DNA of 39,880 nt from Bacteroidales bacterium UBA5515 (GTDB lineage: Bacteria > Bacteroidota > Bacteroidia > Bacteroidales > P3). The DNA is taken from the NCBI GenBank assembly GCA_002423895.1, contig DIOL01000035.1, forward strand, positions 80,669 to 120,548, given 5' to 3'. The notes under the pieces are model-generated. The model saw nothing but the letters and a program-made list of their open reading frames with translations, searched no databases and was not told the DNA's origin. A program made the translations under genes and the position numbers. Shown piece by piece: positions 24,500 to 32,307 of this stretch (positions are counted from its first letter, which is position 1; each line of letters begins with the position of its first letter).

Positions 24500-24591
24500 T
24501 AATCCCATTTAATCAAGTTATAAAACTCACTAAATAAGCTTTTAACCTAATTTAATAAGCTTTCAATCTAACTAAACTTCTTTTAGAACTA

Positions 24592-24698
24592 AAAACAATG
24601 CCATTGTTTTGTCAAAACAACCGCATTGTTTTTGTCGAACAATGGCATTGTTTTAGTAAAACAACCGCATTGTTTTGAGTAAACAATGGCATTGTTTT
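24592..24698. repeat. Array B: five tandem 19-bp dyads, exact 22-bp period
   Basis: Units start at 24592, 24614, 24636, 24658 and 24680, each 19 bp with 3-bp spacers. Unit 1 is AAAACAATGCCATTGTTTT. Units 3 and 5 carry the reverse-complement centre (aatGGCatt) with changes in the first one or two bases. Units 2 and 4 are identical to each other (AAAACAACCGCATTGTTTT) and have the same outer arms but a non-symmetric centre. So two unit types alternate strictly. Two degenerate 21-bp units sharing AATAAGCTTT lie just to the left (24533 and 24554). The array is between convergent genes ending at 24463 and 24839. Confidence 0.93.
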
Positions 24699-24729
24699 GA
24701 GATTGAAGTCTTATTTAATTATTTCTAAT

Positions 24730-24776
24730 CGCCGATTTTGTAGATTTATCTATCGTTTGGATAGAAAAACAAGGCG
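24730..24776. other. Two-tier hairpin between array B and the IPExxxVDY-ThpR gene
   Basis: An inner stem TCTATC/GATAGA (24749-24765, loop GTTTG) lies within an outer CGCC/GGCG pairing (24730-24733 and 24773-24776). It is downstream of the leftward gene that ends at 24839 and could serve as its terminator, but no T-run follows on either strand. Confidence 0.35.
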
Positions 24777-24838
24777 TTTTATTACTTATAAGTCTTATGT
24801 TCCAACTCTCATGTAAAGTAATTAAAAGTCGAGATAAA

Positions 24839-25969
24839 TTATTCAAATACTTTTACTATATCATATCTGACTTTATTGCCAATGGATATGCTTTCAAATA
24901 AAATAGGTTTTGAAAGTTGTAGCTTTAGTGGAGATATTTTAAATAATGTATCTATTTCTTGTATTAACAGAGAAACGTTTTCCACTGAATGAATTTTAGC
25001 AATGGTTATATGAGGAATAAATTCCTTATTGCTTAAGGAAAGATTGAGCTTTAAATACTCATTATGTATGGATTTATATAGCTCTTTTAATAAAGAGTTT
25101 TCCTTAATGCTTAAAGTAAATGTTAAATGTTTTCCATTATTTGGGAAATAGTGAATCTTGTCAATTTCAACTTCAATTGGTTGGCTTTGCTCAAGAATTT
25201 CCTTTGTGGAAGATATAATGTTATTTATTTGTTTGAAAGTACTTTCGCCAATAAATTGAAGTGTGAGGTGATAATTCTCTTTTGGAATTAAACTTATGTT
25301 TTCTTTCGAAAAATGTTTGTAAAGTTTGTCAATTGAAGAAAGAATTTCACTACTTAAAACAACATTATATGCTAAAAATATTCTCTTGTTTGACATCACA
25401 TTCCCTAAGTAATATTCAATATCATCAATAAATTGTTTTATAGCAATTCCAGTTTCAGATTTTTTAGCAGGTGTTTTCTTTGCTTTAATTGGAGTAATGG
25501 AAGGATTTCCAAATATATCTAACATTTCAACAGGCATTACATCTTGCTTGAAATGTTCTTTGGTTGTTGATGTTGGATGAATATTTCTAACAAGTTGAAT
25601 GTTTTGAACCTTTTTTATCTTTTCTGTGAAATCAGATGCATATATATTATTGTCTCTTCCAATTATAACATATATATAATCGTATTTAATATGAGTTTTT
25701 ATTAGTAATTTGTTATCGTTATTCTTATTTGATATAAGAAAATGCTTCAAATGATGTATTTCGTTTGAGTAATGGTAGTTTTTGAAACAATAGGATTGAT
25801 TTTCTTCTTTGTTGTAGCTTTCAAAGTCTTTGCATAATCGCAAATCGGTATTGAGTAATGAATTAATACTTTGAGCTAATGATAAGCCATTTAGGGTTGT
25901 AGATATCCCAATAATGGATAATTCATTAGAAGTTATTTCGGAAGAAATTGATTTTAATTCTTTGCTCAT
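24839..25969 (-). CDS. Fusion: IPExxxVDY-like domain + ThpR-type 2H RNA phosphodiesterase
   Basis: The 376-aa protein has two parts. The N-terminal ~140 residues resemble the small Bacteroidota IPExxxVDY family: LSIIGISTTLNGLSLAQSIN, LRLCKDFESY, and IKTHIKYDYIYVIIG (residues 90-104), in which the family motif is seen as I-KT-HIK-Y-DY with the Pro-Glu pair replaced. A Lys-rich linker (KAKKTPAKKSE, about 163-172) leads to a C-terminal 2H phosphoesterase domain: NKRIFLAYNV, HLTLQFIGES (His234, Thr236) and HITIAKI (His320, Thr322), both catalytic HxT motifs intact. ThpR enzymes open 2',3'-cyclic phosphates on RNA. The fusion is continuous in one frame with a single promoter. Confidence 0.75.
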   Translation of the reverse strand: MSKELKSISSEITSNELSIIGISTTLNGLSLAQSINSLLNTDLRLCKDFESYNKEENQSYCFKNYHYSNEIHHLKHFLISNKNNDNKLLIKTHIKYDYIYVIIGRDNNIYASDFTEKIKKVQNIQLVRNIHPTSTTKEHFKQDVMPVEMLDIFGNPSITPIKAKKTPAKKSETGIAIKQFIDDIEYYLGNVMSNKRIFLAYNVVLSSEILSSIDKLYKHFSKENISLIPKENYHLTLQFIGESTFKQINNIISSTKEILEQSQPIEVEIDKIHYFPNNGKHLTFTLSIKENSLLKELYKSIHNEYLKLNLSLSNKEFIPHITIAKIHSVENVSLLIQEIDTLFKISPLKLQLSKPILFESISIGNKVRYDIVKVFE

Positions 25970-25992
25970 ATTATTTTAACTTTGAAGAAATA

Positions 25993-26023
25993 CAAAAGTA
26001 GAAAAATATTTGTTAATAACAAA
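25993..26023 (-). promoter_or_regulatory. Promoter of the IPExxxVDY-ThpR gene
   Basis: Minus strand TTTG (26023-26020), 19 bp, TACTTTTG (26000-25993): a full Bacteroidota -33/-7 pair. Leader about 20 nt. Confidence 0.6.
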
Positions 26024-26040
26024 AACAAGGTATATATTTG
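26009..26040 (+). promoter_or_regulatory. Promoter of the P5C dehydrogenase gene
   Basis: TTTG (26009-26012), 20 bp, TATATTTG (26033-26040): a textbook Bacteroidota promoter, overlapping the divergent promoter of the neighbouring gene. Leader about 68 nt, longer than at other genes here. Confidence 0.65.
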
Positions 26041-26111
26041 CAAAATAATATTTATAAAGGTTATAATAACCAAAAGAAAACAATATTAATCATTTAAAAA
26101 TTATTTGAATT

Positions 26112-27737
26112 ATGAACAATGCATCATTCTTTTTTGAAAGACCAAAAAATGAAACTGTATTAGGTTATGCTCCAAATTCTCCAGAAAGAGAAGCATTGGA
26201 AAAAGAAGTTGAAAGACAATACAACACAAGTATTGAAATACCATTAATTATTGGTGGAAAAGAAGTAAAGACAGGTCAAATGGGAAAAGTTGTTATGCCA
26301 ACTGAACATGGACATGTTCTTGCTACATATCATAAAGCTACTCCAGAAACTGTTCAAATGGCAATTGATGCTGCACTAAAAGCACATGACAAATGGTCTA
26401 ATGTACATTGGATTGATCGTTGTTCAATAATGATGAAAGTTGCTGAACTTATTTCTAAGAAATATCGTTTTTTAATAAATGCAGCAACTATGCTTGGACA
26501 AGCAAAGAATTCTTATCAAGCAGAAATAGACTCTGCATGTGAAGCAATAGATTTCTTACGTTTCAATGCGCATTTTGCATCTTTAATATATTCACAACAA
26601 CCAATGAGTGACAATACTGCAATAAATCGTTTGGAGTATCGCCCTTTGGAAGGTTTTGTTTATACAATTTCTCCTTTCAATTTTACTGCAATTGCTTGTA
26701 ATTTGAATATTGCTCCAGTTCTAATGGGTAATGTTACAGTTTGGAAACCAGCAACAACAGCAATTCTTTCCAACTACTATTTGATGAAGATATTTAGTGA
26801 AGCAGGAGTTCCTGATGGAGTAATTAACTTTATTCCTGGTAGTGGTTCTGTTATTTCTGATACTTGCTTTGCTTCAAAACATTTGGCAGGAATTCACTTT
26901 ACAGGTTCAACTCACACATTCAATAATTTCTGGAAACAAATAGGACAAAACATTGATTCTTATAATACATATCCAAAAATTGTTGGAGAAACAGGAGGAA
27001 AAGACTTTATTTTCGCTCACAAATCTGCTTCACCAAAAGAATTGGCAGTTGCAATTGTTAGAGGAGCATTTGAATATCAAGGACAAAAATGTTCAGCAGC
27101 TTCAAGAGGATATATTCCACAAGAATTATGGGATAAAACTTACGAATATATTAAGGAAATGGCTGGACAAATCAAACAAGGCTGCATAAGAGAATTCTCT
27201 AATTATGTAAATGCTGTTATTGATGAAAAGTCATTTGATACTATAATGAAATATGTTGATAGAGCAAAGGTTTCTCCTGAAGCTAAAATAGTTCTTGGAG
27301 GAAATGGTGATAAATCTAAAGGTTATTTTATTGAACCAACAATAATTCTTACAACTAATCCAAAATACGAAACAATGGAAATAGAACTATTTGGTCCAGT
27401 TTTCACTATTTATTTGTATGATGGAGAAAAATATGAAGAAACTTTAGCGTTATGTGATTCAACTTCTCCATTTGCACTTACTGGTTCAATATTCTCTAAT
27501 TGTCGTTATGCAACCGAAACTGCAATGAATGCATTAAGATATTCAGCAGGTAATTTCTACATCAATGATAAACCAACAGGAGCAGTTGTAGGCAATCAAC
27601 CATTTGGAGGAGCAAGAGCTTCTGGAACAAATGACAAAGCAGGTTCAGAACTTAATCTTTATCGTTGGGTAAGTCCAAGATGTATAAAAGAAACATTAAT
27701 CCCACCAACAGATTTTCGTTATCCGTTTATGGGTTAA
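26112..27737 (+). CDS. pruA: Delta-1-pyrroline-5-carboxylate dehydrogenase
   Basis: This 541-aa aldehyde dehydrogenase oxidises glutamate-gamma-semialdehyde (in equilibrium with pyrroline-5-carboxylate) to glutamate with NAD, the last step of proline and, by way of ornithine, arginine breakdown. Key parts are TISPFNFTAIACNLNIAPVLMGNVTVWKPA, VPDGVINFIPGSGS, HFTGSTHTFNNFWK, the catalytic Glu in GETGGKDF, the catalytic Cys327 in EYQGQKCSAASRGY, and GNFYINDKPTGAVVGNQPFGGARASGTNDKAG. This last segment is typical of the stand-alone P5CDH type, not of PutA. It is monocistronic with a strong terminator. Confidence 0.93.
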   Translation: MNNASFFFERPKNETVLGYAPNSPEREALEKEVERQYNTSIEIPLIIGGKEVKTGQMGKVVMPTEHGHVLATYHKATPETVQMAIDAALKAHDKWSNVHWIDRCSIMMKVAELISKKYRFLINAATMLGQAKNSYQAEIDSACEAIDFLRFNAHFASLIYSQQPMSDNTAINRLEYRPLEGFVYTISPFNFTAIACNLNIAPVLMGNVTVWKPATTAILSNYYLMKIFSEAGVPDGVINFIPGSGSVISDTCFASKHLAGIHFTGSTHTFNNFWKQIGQNIDSYNTYPKIVGETGGKDFIFAHKSASPKELAVAIVRGAFEYQGQKCSAASRGYIPQELWDKTYEYIKEMAGQIKQGCIREFSNYVNAVIDEKSFDTIMKYVDRAKVSPEAKIVLGGNGDKSKGYFIEPTIILTTNPKYETMEIELFGPVFTIYLYDGEKYEETLALCDSTSPFALTGSIFSNCRYATETAMNALRYSAGNFYINDKPTGAVVGNQPFGGARASGTNDKAGSELNLYRWVSPRCIKETLIPPTDFRYPFMG

Positions 27738-27759
27738 TTATTAAATATTAAATATTATT

Positions 27760-27797
27760 ATAGGGTGCTTTTCTAAAAAGGCACCCTATTTTTTTTA
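27760..27797 (+). terminator. Intrinsic terminator after pruA
   Basis: ATAGGGTGC (27760-27768) pairs with GCACCCTAT (27781-27789), with extra CTTTT/AAAAG pairing inside, followed by a run of eight T residues. Confidence 0.9.
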
Positions 27798-27895
27798 TGT
27801 ATAAGGTTTTGTCTATTATTGATTTTTATGCCTTATTATATTCTCTTTATTGTATATATATTCTCTTTAATTCAACGATATTTCTTAGATAAATA

Positions 27896-27927
27896 TTTGT
27901 ATTTGGAATTGAAATTCATTATATTTG
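27896..27927 (+). promoter_or_regulatory. Promoter of the T9SS cargo gene
   Basis: TTTG (27896-27899), 20 bp, TATATTTG (27920-27927), then a leader of about 25 nt before the ATG at 27956. Confidence 0.65.
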
Positions 27928-27955
27928 CATATCATTAATTTAATACCAAATTGTT

Positions 27956-29383
27956 ATGAAAAAGAAATATTTTTTTGTTTTGAGTTTAGTATTAATACTT
28001 ACTCAAATAGTATTTTCTCAAGATATGAATGAGAAAATAAAAGGTAATAATCCTTCAAAAAATATTATTCAACTAATGGCAGTTGATAGTATAACTTATT
28101 ATTTACCTTATAATGATCCTATTTATTATGAATATGACCAAAGAGGTAATGTAACTCTGCAAGAATCTACAGGTTTTGTAAAGTATGAGAATGTTTATAA
28201 TCAAGATAGTTTGTTGCTTATTAGTCGTTTTTATCTTTGGGATTATGATTCCAATAATTTTAGATTACACGAAATTATGGAATACTCTTATAATGAAAAT
28301 AATTTACTCTCTCAGTTTCAAATGAATATTAATATTGAAGGCATTTGGATAGCTAATACCAGAACAAATTATACATATAATAATAATGGTAAGTTATCTC
28401 TTGAAACTAATTCTTATTATGACACTGATTCTTCTGCTTGGTTTCTAACAAGTAGAACAGAATATTTTTATAATGCAAATAATTTATTAACTCAAAGCAA
28501 TACTTATTCAATAGACTTTGATGGAACTTCTACTTTAGAATCTCAATCAGTAAATACTTATGATCAAAATAATAATTTAACTTTATCTCAATCTGAAAGT
28601 TATTACGATGAAACTCTTAACTATGGTACAAGATCTACTTTAACTTATGATAACAATAATTTATTGATTTTGGAAGTAATGGAGACTTATAGTGTTTATA
28701 GCGGTTCTGTTTGGAAATTCTCTAATAAGCAAGAGTATTTTTATAATACAAACAATAGATTAGAGTCAGTTAAGTATTATATGTATAATAATGATTGGAA
28801 TATTCATAATATAGATTCTATTTTTTATGATAACTATTTTAATCAAGTTCATATTAAATCATTTAGAAATATTAATCAAGAATGGTTATGTCATCAAAGA
28901 ATTCAAAAAATCTTAGATTATAATTATACTCAAGATCAATTATTAAATCCAAAATCTTCTCCAATGTATCCTGATGAACGTTATTTTGATAATTCAACTC
29001 ACATGTTAAGATATTTGGTTGAAGCAAGTAATTCAAGCCCAGCAAATGAATCTACTTGGAGAATAGACACAAATAGATTTCATTATTCTTTAAAAAATAT
29101 AGAACTTTCATTGCCTGATAACTTTGTTTATGATGGATTTGAGTTTGCCTTATATCCTAATCCTTCAAATCAAGATTCATATATTATTCTAAATGGTGTA
29201 GATAATCAAGTTCAAATTAGTGTTTATGATATTAATTCAAAATTAATTATGCGTTTAGTTGAAAAGTCTATAAGTGGGAGAGTGGAAGCTAATATTGATG
29301 TTTCAAAGTTAAGTAAGGGTGTTTATATGATTAATTTTAAAGATGGAAAATACTCTCAAACAAAGAAATTGATTGTAAATTAA
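27956..29383 (+). CDS. Secreted YD-repeat-like protein with T9SS type A sorting domain
   Basis: This is a 475-aa exported protein. The signal peptide is MKKKYFFVLSLVLILTQIVFS. Residues about 45-335 are repeats of the pattern Y-x-Y-N/D-x-x-N-x-L-(L/T), for example YEYDQRGNVTLQ, YSYNENNLLSQF, YTYNNNGKLSLET, YFYNANNLLTQS, NTYDQNNNLTLSQS, LTYDNNNLLIL, YFYNTNNRLES. This resembles RHS/YD-type beta-hairpin repeats. Residues about 399-475 are the Por secretion sorting domain: LYPNPSNQDSYIIL, VQISVYDINSKLIMR, VSKLSKGVYMINFKDG, KKLIVN. It should cross the outer membrane by type IX secretion and be attached to the surface or released. The function beyond that is unknown. Confidence 0.88.
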   Translation: MKKKYFFVLSLVLILTQIVFSQDMNEKIKGNNPSKNIIQLMAVDSITYYLPYNDPIYYEYDQRGNVTLQESTGFVKYENVYNQDSLLLISRFYLWDYDSNNFRLHEIMEYSYNENNLLSQFQMNINIEGIWIANTRTNYTYNNNGKLSLETNSYYDTDSSAWFLTSRTEYFYNANNLLTQSNTYSIDFDGTSTLESQSVNTYDQNNNLTLSQSESYYDETLNYGTRSTLTYDNNNLLILEVMETYSVYSGSVWKFSNKQEYFYNTNNRLESVKYYMYNNDWNIHNIDSIFYDNYFNQVHIKSFRNINQEWLCHQRIQKILDYNYTQDQLLNPKSSPMYPDERYFDNSTHMLRYLVEASNSSPANESTWRIDTNRFHYSLKNIELSLPDNFVYDGFEFALYPNPSNQDSYIILNGVDNQVQISVYDINSKLIMRLVEKSISGRVEANIDVSKLSKGVYMINFKDGKYSQTKKLIVN

Positions 29384-29400
29384 GATAAAAACTATCTTTT
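29382..29400 (+). terminator. Weak terminator-like hairpin at the end of the T9SS cargo gene
   Basis: AAGATA (29382-29387), AAAAC loop, TATCTT (29393-29398) and TT. The left arm overlaps the stop codon. The stem is short, so this is tentative. Confidence 0.35.
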
Positions 29401-29438
29401 CCCTTATTATAATTGAATAAAACGAAGTTTAAATTTGC

Positions 29439-29540
29439 TATGGTACGACCATAACACGATTATGGTCGTACCATACTATCATTATGGTCGTACCATAACA
29501 TAAGTATGGTGGCACGATACTCGATTAAGGTGGCACCTTA
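29439..29540. repeat. Array C: five tandem 15-bp palindromes, 21-22-bp period
   Basis: Units: TATGGTACGACCATA (29439), its exact reverse complement TATGGTCGTACCATA (29461 and again 29483), TATGGTGGCACGATA (29505, one pairing broken) and TAAGGTGGCACCTTA (29526). Starts are 22, 22, 22 and 21 bp apart, with 6-7-bp spacers. The last unit differs from the third at positions 3 and 13 by a paired T-to-A and A-to-T change that preserves the dyad. The array lies between convergent genes ending at 29383 and 29641. No T-runs follow, so these are not ordinary intrinsic terminators. Confidence 0.93.
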
Positions 29541-29551
29541 TAGAATTTTTA

Positions 29552-29577
29552 CTTGATTTTAATAAGAAGAAATCAAG
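29552..29577. other. Stem-loop right of array C
   Basis: CTTGATTT (29552-29559) and AAATCAAG (29570-29577) form a perfect 8-bp stem with a 10-nt loop, downstream of leftward prmC. The arm contains AATCAAG, a heptamer also found left of arrays A and B. Confidence 0.4.
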
Positions 29578-29640
29578 AAAGAATTTCTTTTAATAAGTTT
29601 TTAGAATTTAATGATAAGGATATTTTTCCTCTAATTTAGA

Positions 29641-30498
29641 TTATGCTAATTTTTCAGCACTTATAAATCTAAATTTGCCAAATAGGTCTTTTATTATTGA
29701 AGTATTGTAATCTTTAAAAACATTTTTGGTGCTCTCAGATAAGCTTTCGTTTATCTCCATATAGAGTTTTCCCTTAGAATTTAGATTCTTTTGAGCAATT
29801 CTTTCAATTGCTTGGTAAAAAATTAGGGGGTCTTCATCTTTCACAAAAAGAGCTTGATGTGGTTCGTAGTTCAAAACATTATCTCTCATTAGACTCTTTT
29901 CTTTTTCCATAACATATGGAGGATTAGATACAATTATATCAAAGTTATAATTAGAGAAATTATCATTTAAAAGGTCTTTCTTTTCAATATTGATATCCAA
30001 ATTAAGCGATTTTGCATTTTTTTTAGTTTGATTAATTGCTTCGTCATCAATGTCAAAAGCCCAAACCTCACTTTGAGGGATATTCTTTTTTATAGCCAAA
30101 GCAATTGCTCCGCTTCCACAACCTAAATCGGCAATTTTTAACTCTTTTCTTTCTTTATTCTCCTTAATAATCATATCAACCAATTCTTCTGTTTCTGGAC
30201 GAGGAATTAAAACTTTATGATTTAAGTTTACTTTAATATTATAGAAATCGGTATATCCCATAATATACTGAAGAGGTTTTTCTTTCTTAAGGTCTTTAAT
30301 AGCAAAATTCATCTTAAGGAGTTCAGATTCAAGAACAGCTTGTTGGTTATTAGCTAAGATTGATGTTTTTGGAATATTGCAAAAATGAGTAATAAGATTA
30401 TAGGTCATTTGTTTTATCTCATTTTCTGAGTAAATTCCTTCAAGTTCCTGCAAAGCAAATTTTAATATGTCTTCAATTCTGTTTGATGATATCCTCAT
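29641..30498 (-). CDS. prmC: Peptide chain release factor N5-glutamine methyltransferase PrmC
   Basis: PrmC methylates the Gln of the GGQ motif in RF1/RF2 using SAM, which is needed for efficient translation termination. This 285-aa protein has the N-terminal helical domain and KPLQYIMGYTDFYNIKVNLNHKVLIPRPETEELV (family block, read in overlapping parts). It also has the SAM motif IADLGCGSGAIALAIKKNIP and the catalytic NPPY in DIIVSNPPYVM. It is a stand-alone leftward gene between two rightward ones and shares a short divergent promoter region with ribD. Confidence 0.95.
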   Translation of the reverse strand: MRISSNRIEDILKFALQELEGIYSENEIKQMTYNLITHFCNIPKTSILANNQQAVLESELLKMNFAIKDLKKEKPLQYIMGYTDFYNIKVNLNHKVLIPRPETEELVDMIIKENKERKELKIADLGCGSGAIALAIKKNIPQSEVWAFDIDDEAINQTKKNAKSLNLDINIEKKDLLNDNFSNYNFDIIVSNPPYVMEKEKSLMRDNVLNYEPHQALFVKDEDPLIFYQAIERIAQKNLNSKGKLYMEINESLSESTKNVFKDYNTSIIKDLFGKFRFISAEKLA

Positions 30499-30512
30499 TA
30501 TTTTGTTTTTTG

Positions 30513-30520
30513 CAAAATTA
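30513..30520 (-). promoter_or_regulatory. -7 promoter element of prmC
   Basis: Minus strand TAATTTTG, matching TAnnTTTG, about 15 bp before the ATG at 30498. The -33 half is not clear. Confidence 0.4.
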
Positions 30521-30567
30521 CTATATTTATCCCAATCGAGGAATTTTAATATTATTGGATTAAGTAG

Positions 30568-30575
30568 TATATTTG
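30568..30575 (+). promoter_or_regulatory. -7 promoter element of ribD
   Basis: TATATTTG, an exact consensus match, 20 bp before the ATG at 30596. It excludes the longer reading frame starting at 30467 as the translated form, because that start would lie upstream of the transcript. Confidence 0.5.
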
Positions 30576-30595
30576 CTTTTTATTTCACGATAGAT

Positions 30596-31642
30596 ATGAA
30601 TGATGAGTTATTAATGCATAGGTGTTTGCAGTTGGCTTCATTGGGTGGGGGTTATGTTAGTCCAAATCCTATGGTTGGAGCAGTGGTGGTATATGAAAAT
30701 AAAATAATTGGAGAAGGGTATCATAAGGTTTACGGACAGGCACATGCAGAACCTAATGCAATAAACGCTGTTGAAGATAAAACTTTACTTAAAAACTCCA
30801 CTCTATATGTTAGCCTTGAGCCATGTTGTCATTGGGGAAAAACTCCTCCTTGTGCTGACTTTGTTGTAAAAAGTGGAATAAGAAAAGTTGTTATTTGTAA
30901 TTCAGATCCAAATCCTAAGGTTTCAGGTGGTGGCGTAAAGATTCTAAAAGATGCAGGAATTGAAGTAATAAGTGGAGTTTTGGAGAAGGAGGGAAGAGAA
31001 CTAAATAAAAGATTTTTCTCTCGCCATGAAAAAAATCGTCCTTATATTATTTTGAAATGGGCTCAAACTTTGGATGGGTTTATGGATATTGAAAGAAAAA
31101 ATGAAAGTAAGGAGGATTATTGGATAACAAATGATGCTTTAAAGGTTTGGGTTCATAGACTAAGGGCAATTGAGGATTGTATATTGGTAGGAAAGAATAC
31201 TATTATTAATGATAACCCACATTTAAATATTCGTTACTACAATGGACCTAATCCAATACGAATGACAATAGATAAAGATTTAACTATTCCTATTAATAGA
31301 TTTTTCTTTGATAATTCTCAAAAGACAGTTGTTTTTAATTCAAAGAAAGATTATATTGAAGGAGAGACAACTTATGTTAAATTAGATTTTTCAAAGAATG
31401 TTTTGACTCAAATTATACATTATATATATAGTAATATAAAAACTTCTTCTCTTATAGTTGAAGGAGGTAAATTTACATTGGAGAGTTTTATTAAAGAAAG
31501 CTTATGGGATGAGGCAACTGTTTTGGTTGGTAATAAAAATTTCTATAAAGGCTTACTGTCTCCAAAGGAACTTATAGAGAATAAGATTTCTAATAAAATA
31601 TATTTTGGTTCAGACTGGATTGAACAATATTATAACTTATAG
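30596..31642 (+). CDS. ribD: Bifunctional riboflavin biosynthesis deaminase/reductase RibD
   Basis: RibD carries out the second and third steps of riboflavin synthesis: deamination and then ribosyl reduction of the pyrimidine intermediate. The deaminase domain comes first: MHRCLQLASLGGGYVSPNPMVGAVVV, GEGYHKVYGQAHAEPNAI (HAE zinc motif) and LYVSLEPCCHWGKTPPC (PCxxxGxxPPC). The reductase domain follows: PYIILKWAQTLDGFMD, ILVGKNTIINDNPHLNIR and SLIVEGGKFTLESF. I chose the ATG at 30596 (348 aa) because upstream codons of the open frame overlap prmC and its promoter region and look non-coding. Confidence 0.95.
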   Translation: MNDELLMHRCLQLASLGGGYVSPNPMVGAVVVYENKIIGEGYHKVYGQAHAEPNAINAVEDKTLLKNSTLYVSLEPCCHWGKTPPCADFVVKSGIRKVVICNSDPNPKVSGGGVKILKDAGIEVISGVLEKEGRELNKRFFSRHEKNRPYIILKWAQTLDGFMDIERKNESKEDYWITNDALKVWVHRLRAIEDCILVGKNTIINDNPHLNIRYYNGPNPIRMTIDKDLTIPINRFFFDNSQKTVVFNSKKDYIEGETTYVKLDFSKNVLTQIIHYIYSNIKTSSLIVEGGKFTLESFIKESLWDEATVLVGNKNFYKGLLSPKELIENKISNKIYFGSDWIEQYYNL

Positions 31643-31647
31643 AAAAT

Positions 31648-32259
31648 ATGTTTGATGATACTTATTTAACGATTGAGAATAGAGCAGAAGGAGTATATAA
31701 GGAGAAAGGGAGTAAATTTATTTCTTTAGCTTTTCCTGTTACAACTCAAGAAGAAATAAAAGAAATTATTAAGGATATAAAGAAAGAGTATTTTGATGCT
31801 CGTCATCATTGTTATGCATATATATTGGGATATAATAAGTCAGTTTTTAGATTAAATGATGATGGAGAGCCTTCTTCAACAGCAGGAAAACCGATTTATG
31901 GACAGTTGCTGTCAAAAAATTTAACAAACATATTGGTTGTTGTTGTAAGATATTTTGGCGGGACAAAACTTGGAGTAAGTGGATTGATTCAAGCATATAA
32001 ACAAGCTACAATTGATGTATTGGATAATTCAAAAATAATTGAAAAAACAGTTGATGAAATTTATAGTGTGAGTTTTGAGTATTCTCTAATGAATGATGTT
32101 ATGAAAATTATGAAAGAATTTGATCTTCATCAACAGAATCATAAGTTTGAGAATGATTGTTATATGGAATTTAGGATAAGAAAAAGAGATTCTCAAAAGG
32201 TAATTGATAGTTTGAGATTTATTGATAATATTTCAGTCAAATTTATAAACGAAATTTGA
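31648..32259 (+). CDS. YigZ/IMPACT-family protein
   Basis: This 203-aa protein belongs to the UPF0029/IMPACT family. It shows EKGSKFISLAFPV, YFDARHHCYAYILGYNKSVFRLNDDGEPSSTAGKPIYGQL and NILVVVVRYFGGTKLGVSGLIQAYKQA, followed by a ferredoxin-like C-terminal domain. Bacterial members are small cytoplasmic proteins with no settled molecular role; the eukaryotic IMPACT homologue acts in translational control. It starts 5 bp after ribD and is likely co-transcribed. Confidence 0.9.
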   Translation: MFDDTYLTIENRAEGVYKEKGSKFISLAFPVTTQEEIKEIIKDIKKEYFDARHHCYAYILGYNKSVFRLNDDGEPSSTAGKPIYGQLLSKNLTNILVVVVRYFGGTKLGVSGLIQAYKQATIDVLDNSKIIEKTVDEIYSVSFEYSLMNDVMKIMKEFDLHQQNHKFENDCYMEFRIRKRDSQKVIDSLRFIDNISVKFINEI

Positions 32260-32307
32260 TTTTTTTAAATTAATTTTCATGTATGGTAAGGGTTGATTTG
32301 AACTATT

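Noticed and set aside
24592..24698. CRISPR array
   Set aside because: Repeats are short dyads at 22-bp period with only 3-bp spacers, alternate between two types, and no cas gene is nearby. The same holds for arrays A and C.
30467..30595. N-terminal extension of RibD to 30467
   Set aside because: It would overlap prmC and begin upstream of the -7 element at 30568. RibD homology begins right after the ATG at 30596.
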